From Cryptomeria japonica (Eukaryota; Streptophyta; Pinopsida; Cupressales; Cupressaceae): DNA of 64,000 nt. The DNA lies in contig NC_081408.1 in assembly GCF_030272615.1 (NCBI RefSeq), positions 618,014,476 to 618,078,475 of the forward strand, in the 5' to 3' direction. How positions within the stretch are numbered: position 1 is the stretch's first letter; the number at the start of each line of letters is the position of its first letter. A program made the translations under genes and the position numbers. Positions 59,661 to 64,000 of this stretch are shown piece after piece. A model generated the notes under the pieces. It made no database searches. It was not told the DNA's origin and saw nothing but the letters and a program-made list of their open reading frames with translations.

Positions 59661-60823
59661 TGTTGGCATTATGGATTAATAGATTATGTGTTGCATTGAT
59701 TTTTGTTGGCAGACAAGTTTTGGTTACCAGTAGAAGATCTAGTGTTACTGGCAAAAGAGAATATCTGTTGAACACTTCTGGCACGTTTGGATCAATGTAT
59801 TATGTTTGATTTTATGTGTTACATGTTCCTGAAGCACGTTTTGGTCAGTTGGTATTGACTTGGTAATCAGATGCTATCATACACTCTTGTAAACCCATAC
59901 CGACATTGTTTTAAGGTTTAATCGACAGAGATTTCACTCAAGAATCTTGACAGGATGCATAAGTGGTTTTGGTGTGACTTCCACATGGATTTCAGGATGT
60001 TGAAGATGTTCTTTGATCTTGCTTCAACTTCTTGAAGACATTGCTTTGGCATGGTGGACCTAGAATAGATTTGGTACCTATCTAGGTTATGGACCGGTAT
60101 CATGTTAATGTGTACTCCACACATTATCGGGATGTTTCAGGATGTTCTATGGATTGGTTATTGTTGTTTTGGTCTTAAGCCGACATGGAATATCATTGTA
60201 ATATGGATTTATGTAATGATATTATTGTAATATCTTTTAGGTGGCCAACCTAATTGGTTTAGGCCTTAGGGTTGGTATAAAATGATGTAAGATCTCATTT
60301 TAGATCATGGGGAAAATGTGTCATGGTCTTGAAATGCAATATCATATGCGAATGAGATTTGGTGGATCATAGGTGATCGAATTGGGATTAAGGAAGAGGT
60401 TAAAGGCCTTTGGTATTGAGCTTAACCGGGTTTGTAATCAGGCATGGTAGATGCTATCTCTGGCAGTTAATTATTCTGAATTGTATTCCATTTATCTTGA
60501 GGTGGTTATAACCTCTATGTAGTCAGTGAGACTCTTTTGTAATGAGCAGTACGCTCTAGGCAATGTGCCTTTCTGCATGTCCAGGCCCCTCATTATATCA
60601 CATACTTTCTGTAGAAGTATCATCTAACTGTGGGTAGGCTTCCCACCATGGTTTTTCCCTTTCTGGGTTTTCCCCGTAAAAATCATGGTGTTATGTGGTA
60701 TGGTTGCATTGTGTTGATTATTTGTTTTATTGTTAAGTTTCATTGCTTACCGATATCTATTTATGCTATTCTGGTACTTAATATTTACCCCCCCCTCTTA
60801 GTTGTTCACCAATTATCCTAACA
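59661..60823 (+). repeat. Copia 5' LTR with promoter
   Basis: Starts TGTTGGCATT and ends ATCCTAACA, with inverted tips TGTTGG/CCTAACA. A TATA box (TATAAAAT) at 60276-60283 implies a transcription start near 60310. The element's other LTR lies beyond the window end. Confidence 0.88.
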
Positions 60824-60825
60824 AT

Positions 60826-60837
60826 TGGTATCAGATC
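60826..60837 (+). promoter_or_regulatory. Copia primer binding site
   Basis: TGGTATCAGATC, two bases after the LTR, matching the initiator tRNA-Met PBS (TGGTATCAGAGC) except one base. Confidence 0.85.
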
Positions 60838-60882
60838 TTTGGTCCTCTTTTTGTAGAAGCTTAACCACTTGAGGTAGATCCT

Positions 60883-61866
60883 ATGGCAGCTAACACTTCA
60901 AATCCACCGGCAACTATTTTCAAAAGAGAAATCCGTAAGCTTGATGGAACAAATTATGGGATGTGGAAAATTTGAATGGAGACTCATCTTAGATGTCTTG
61001 GCAAGGATATTTGGGAGATCACTAAGAAAGGATACACACCTTATGATTCGGCATCCAACAATCCTACTCCTGTAGAGTTGGACAAGAATATTGAAAATGA
61101 TTACAGAGCTAGAGAATCCCTCTTGTGTGCACTTACTGATCAACAAATCATGGGATTGACTAATAAATCATTGGCAAAGTTTATGTGGGATAAATTGCAC
61201 TCTGAATGAAGGTCTAAATGAAGGTGATCCTACTGTCAAATTGCTAAACTTGATGGTTACTGGGTAAGATATGAAAACTTGAAGATGGAAGATAATGAAA
61301 GAATTGTTTTGTTTATGGAAAGCGTAAATGAGATTGTTATGGGATTTCAATGTTGTGGAGGATCTCTAAGTGAAGATGAAATAGTTTCCAAAGTCTTGAG
61401 AGCCCTTCCACCGGCTTACAAGATGAAGGCAACTACAATTAATGAATTGAGAATAATGGCAAACACTTCAATTAACAAAGACATTCTTATTGGGAAATTA
61501 TATGCTTTTGAGCTTGAATAATTTGGATCTTCTAGAGCTGTAAAGTTTGAACCTTCTTTTCATGCATCATAATCTACTGGCAAAAGTGATTGGAAAGCCT
61601 TATATGCAAAAGAATTGGAAGATATGAGGAAAGAAGATGAAGAATTTGAGCAACTTGAAGCCTTATTTGCTAGAAGAGTACCTAAAGGACCAACATGAAG
61701 TAAGTATGAAGGAAAATCACCTTTTACATATTTTTCATGTAATAAGATTTGTCATTTTGCATCTAGATGTCTTGAAAGGAATGCAAGATTTGAGGAAAGA
61801 GTTAAGAAATCATTTAAGCCTAACCAGAACAGATATAGATTCAAGAAAAGTAAACAATGCTACATA
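60883..61866 (+). pseudogene. Copia gag
   Basis: ATG 60883 opens M-A-A-N-T-S-N. The typical copia gag start K-L-D-G-T-N-Y-G-M-W-K-I is followed by a TGA where Arg is expected. It continues through E-T-H-L-R-C-L-G, L-P-P-A-Y-K-M and a degraded zinc knuckle near 61725-61760 in which the first Cys is Tyr and the central Gly is Cys. Several other stops. Confidence 0.85.
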
Positions 61867-63331
61867 GTGGATGAGGAAGGATTAAGTGATGACTTTGGGG
61901 ATGAACCAATAGAAGACTCTGCTAGTGGATTTGACAATGGAAAGGAATGGGTGTTCTATGCTTTAACGGAAGATGAACTGGAACCAGCTATCATGAATGA
62001 AGAAAAGGCCCTGGTAGAAAAAGTTGAAGATAAGGATGAATGGGTAATTGATAGTGGATGCTCACATGATATGACTGGAGATAAAAGAAAATTTCTATCC
62101 CTACAAGAATACAATGGCAGTCAAGTCAGATTTGGAGATGACAAAGCATGTATGATCAAAACTAGAGGTATTATTTCTTTGGATGGTAAGCATAATATTG
62201 ATAATGTCTATTATGTAGAAGGTTTAAAGAATAATCTTTTGAGTGTTGGTCAATTGGTGGACAATGGTTTCCAACTTAAGTTTAAAGATAGAAAATACAA
62301 AATCATCAACAAGACTGGTTTGGAGATTGCAATCGGTATTCAGATTGGAGGTAACATCTTTCACTTGAACACTGGTAATAAGACATGTTTGATTGCTCAT
62401 ATTGATGAGAGTTGGTTATGGTATAAGAGGTTGCATCATGTTAATTTTGATTGTATTGTTAACATTAGTTCAACTAAGGCAGTTAGAGATATACCTAAGA
62501 TTATGAAGCCTCATAATCCGGTATGTAAGGAATGTCAATTAGGAAAAGAAGTTAGAAATTATTTTAAGAGAATACATGATAAATCTAATGATGTGCTTGA
62601 TTTTATTCACACTGTCTTATGTGGTCTTGCAAGGACTAGAAGCTTTCAAGGCAATAGGTATTTCATGCTGATTATTGATCACTATTCTAGGATAATGTGG
62701 GTGACTTTTCTTAGGGAGAAGTCTGAAGCCTTTTATAAATTCAAGATCTTTAAAGCAAAGGTTGAAACAAAAATTGGATTGAAAATCAAATGTCTAAGAT
62801 CAGATCAAGGCGGTGAGTTCACTTCTCATGAATTTAATAGTTATTGTGAGAAATGGAATTAGGAGACAACTATTTGCACGTCAGACTCCTTAGCAGAATG
62901 GAGTAGTTGAATGAAATAACATAACCATATTGGATGCAGCAAGATCTATGATGATGGAAGCCAAATTTCCTCACATCTACTGGATAGAAGCAGTGAGTAC
63001 AATAGTCTACACATTCAACACAATTCACATCAAAGGTGAAACTAGTAAGACCCCTTATGAATTATGGTTTGGACATACACCTATTGTTAAATATTTCAGA
63101 ATTTTTGGAAGTAAATGCTATATCAAAAGAGATGATTCAATTGGGAAGTTTGATCCTAGATGTGATGAAGGGATATTTCTTGGTTATTCAATTCAAATCA
63201 AAGCATGTAGATGTCATATCAAAAGATTGCAGAAAATTGTGGAGAGCGCTAATGTGAAAGTGGATGAGCAATACAAAAATCAATCTATATCATGTGAAAG
63301 GGAACCGACAGTGGAAATGATCATAACTTAA
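61867..63331 (+). pseudogene. Copia protease and integrase
   Basis: Protease motif W-V-I-D-S-G-C-S-H-D-M (about 62040). The integrase zinc region reads L-W-Y-K-R-L-H-H with Tyr for the first His, and C-K-E-C. The first catalytic Asp is replaced by Val (H-T-V-L-C-G); the second is present in L-R-S-D-Q-G-G-E-F. Near 62860 the frame shifts, and TAG and TGA interrupt the Q-N-G-V-V-E region. The C-terminal part is open from 62930 to 63331. Confidence 0.9.
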
Positions 63332-63337
63332 CCAACA

Positions 63338-64000
63338 ATGCCTCAACTGGTACAAGAAACTAAGATAGTTACACTAGTACAATCAGAAAATTCAGTTGTG
63401 ACTGATGATCAGAGCAGTGAACCTGAAGTTCAGAAGAAACCAAGGTATGTAAGATTAAATCATTCTGAAGATCAAATCATTGGAGATAGGAACAAGGGAG
63501 TTATGACAAGAAGAAGACTGGCAAATGAAGAGGTATTTCTTATTTCTCTAATTGAACTGGAACCTGTTATTGAAGCTTGTAAAGATGAACATTGGTTAAA
63601 GGTTATGGAAGATGAATTAGATCAGATAGAGAAAAATGAAACTTGGACTTTGGTTCCCTGACCTAAATATAAGAATGTTATTGGAACTAAATGGGTTTTT
63701 AGGAATAAACTGAATGAGGATGGTCAAGTTGTAAGAAACAAGGCTAGATTGGTTTGTAAAGGATATTCTCAAATGGAAGGAATTGATTATGGTGAGATAT
63801 TTGCACCTATAGCTAGAATTGAAGCTGTTAGACTATTTCTTGCATATGCAGCTTATAAGAACTATAAGGTTTATAAAATGGATGTTAAATGTGCATTTTT
63901 GAATGGTGAACTTGAGGAAGAAGTATACATTGAGCAACCTGATGGATTTTCACTGACCGATGATAAAGATATGGTTTGTAGATTGAATAAAGCTTTATAT
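63338..64000 (+). pseudogene. Copia linker and reverse transcriptase (5' part)
   Basis: Linker with Gln/Glu/Ser-rich sequence, then W-T-L-V-P, a TGA, and the RVT_2 start: [41 protein letters not shown] and Y-I-E-Q-P-D-G-F. The sequence runs off the window before the catalytic Y-x-D-D. Confidence 0.92.

Larger units (their letters stand above)
59661..64000 (+). mobile_element. Ty1/copia retrotransposon, 3' part beyond the window
   Basis: 5' LTR 59661-60823, initiator-tRNA-Met-type PBS, gag, protease, integrase and the start of RT in the Ty1/copia order (integrase before RT). The element lies in RepA copy 3. Stops, one frameshift and lost catalytic residues show that it is inactive. RT is cut by the window end. 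Confidence 0.93.

Overview
The window reads as plant nuclear intergenic DNA. It is AT-rich and built almost entirely of nested, decayed transposable elements, with no host gene I can call with confidence. The mix (very large Tat-lineage Ty3/gypsy elements carrying an antisense plant-mobile-domain gene, Ty1/copia, chromovirus and L1-type LINE debris, and long compound microsatellites) suggests a large-genome seed plant, most likely a gymnosperm such as a conifer. That assignment is inference; no host gene or organelle marker confirms it.

Layout: 1-319 is the edge of a copia-type LTR. 320-5190 is copy 1 of a repeat family called RepA here, with a broken ORF of an unrecognised family. 5190-11690 is a foldback-type element (FB1) with inverted arms around a 3.9 kb palindromic minisatellite. 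11690-13228 is AT-rich repeat DNA. 13229-41541 is a large minus-strand Tat-lineage element (Tat-A) with LTRs, PBS, PPT, gag-pro, G-patch, RT, two RNases H and integrase, and a plus-strand plant-mobile-domain (PMD) gene near its 3' LTR. A younger relative (Tat-B, 18015-28908) sits inside it with a perfect 5-bp target duplication; it has lost most of pol. 41542-47500 holds RepB, RepA 5' pieces with CA/GA microsatellites and a LINE. 46390-51122 is RepA copy 2, interrupted by a 6.2 kb element (51123-57359, element 3) and by a chromovirus remnant (57517-58540). 58540-59660 has a LINE fragment and RepA copy 3, itself interrupted by a Ty1/copia element (59661 to the window end).

How parts relate: in both Tat elements, sense gag-pol transcription would start in the right-hand LTR and run leftward, while the PMD gene is read rightward from just inside the left-hand LTR. 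In both, the PMD gene has a tiny first exon, a GT-AG intron and a long second exon. In both, the intron carries a short-motif array matching, in transcript orientation, an array in the sense 5' leader; the motif differs between the two elements. This paired-array architecture and a series of hairpins with different stems but a common loop in element 3 (56020-57250) are the most interesting signals. All protein-coding parts carry stops or frameshifts, so every element here looks defective.
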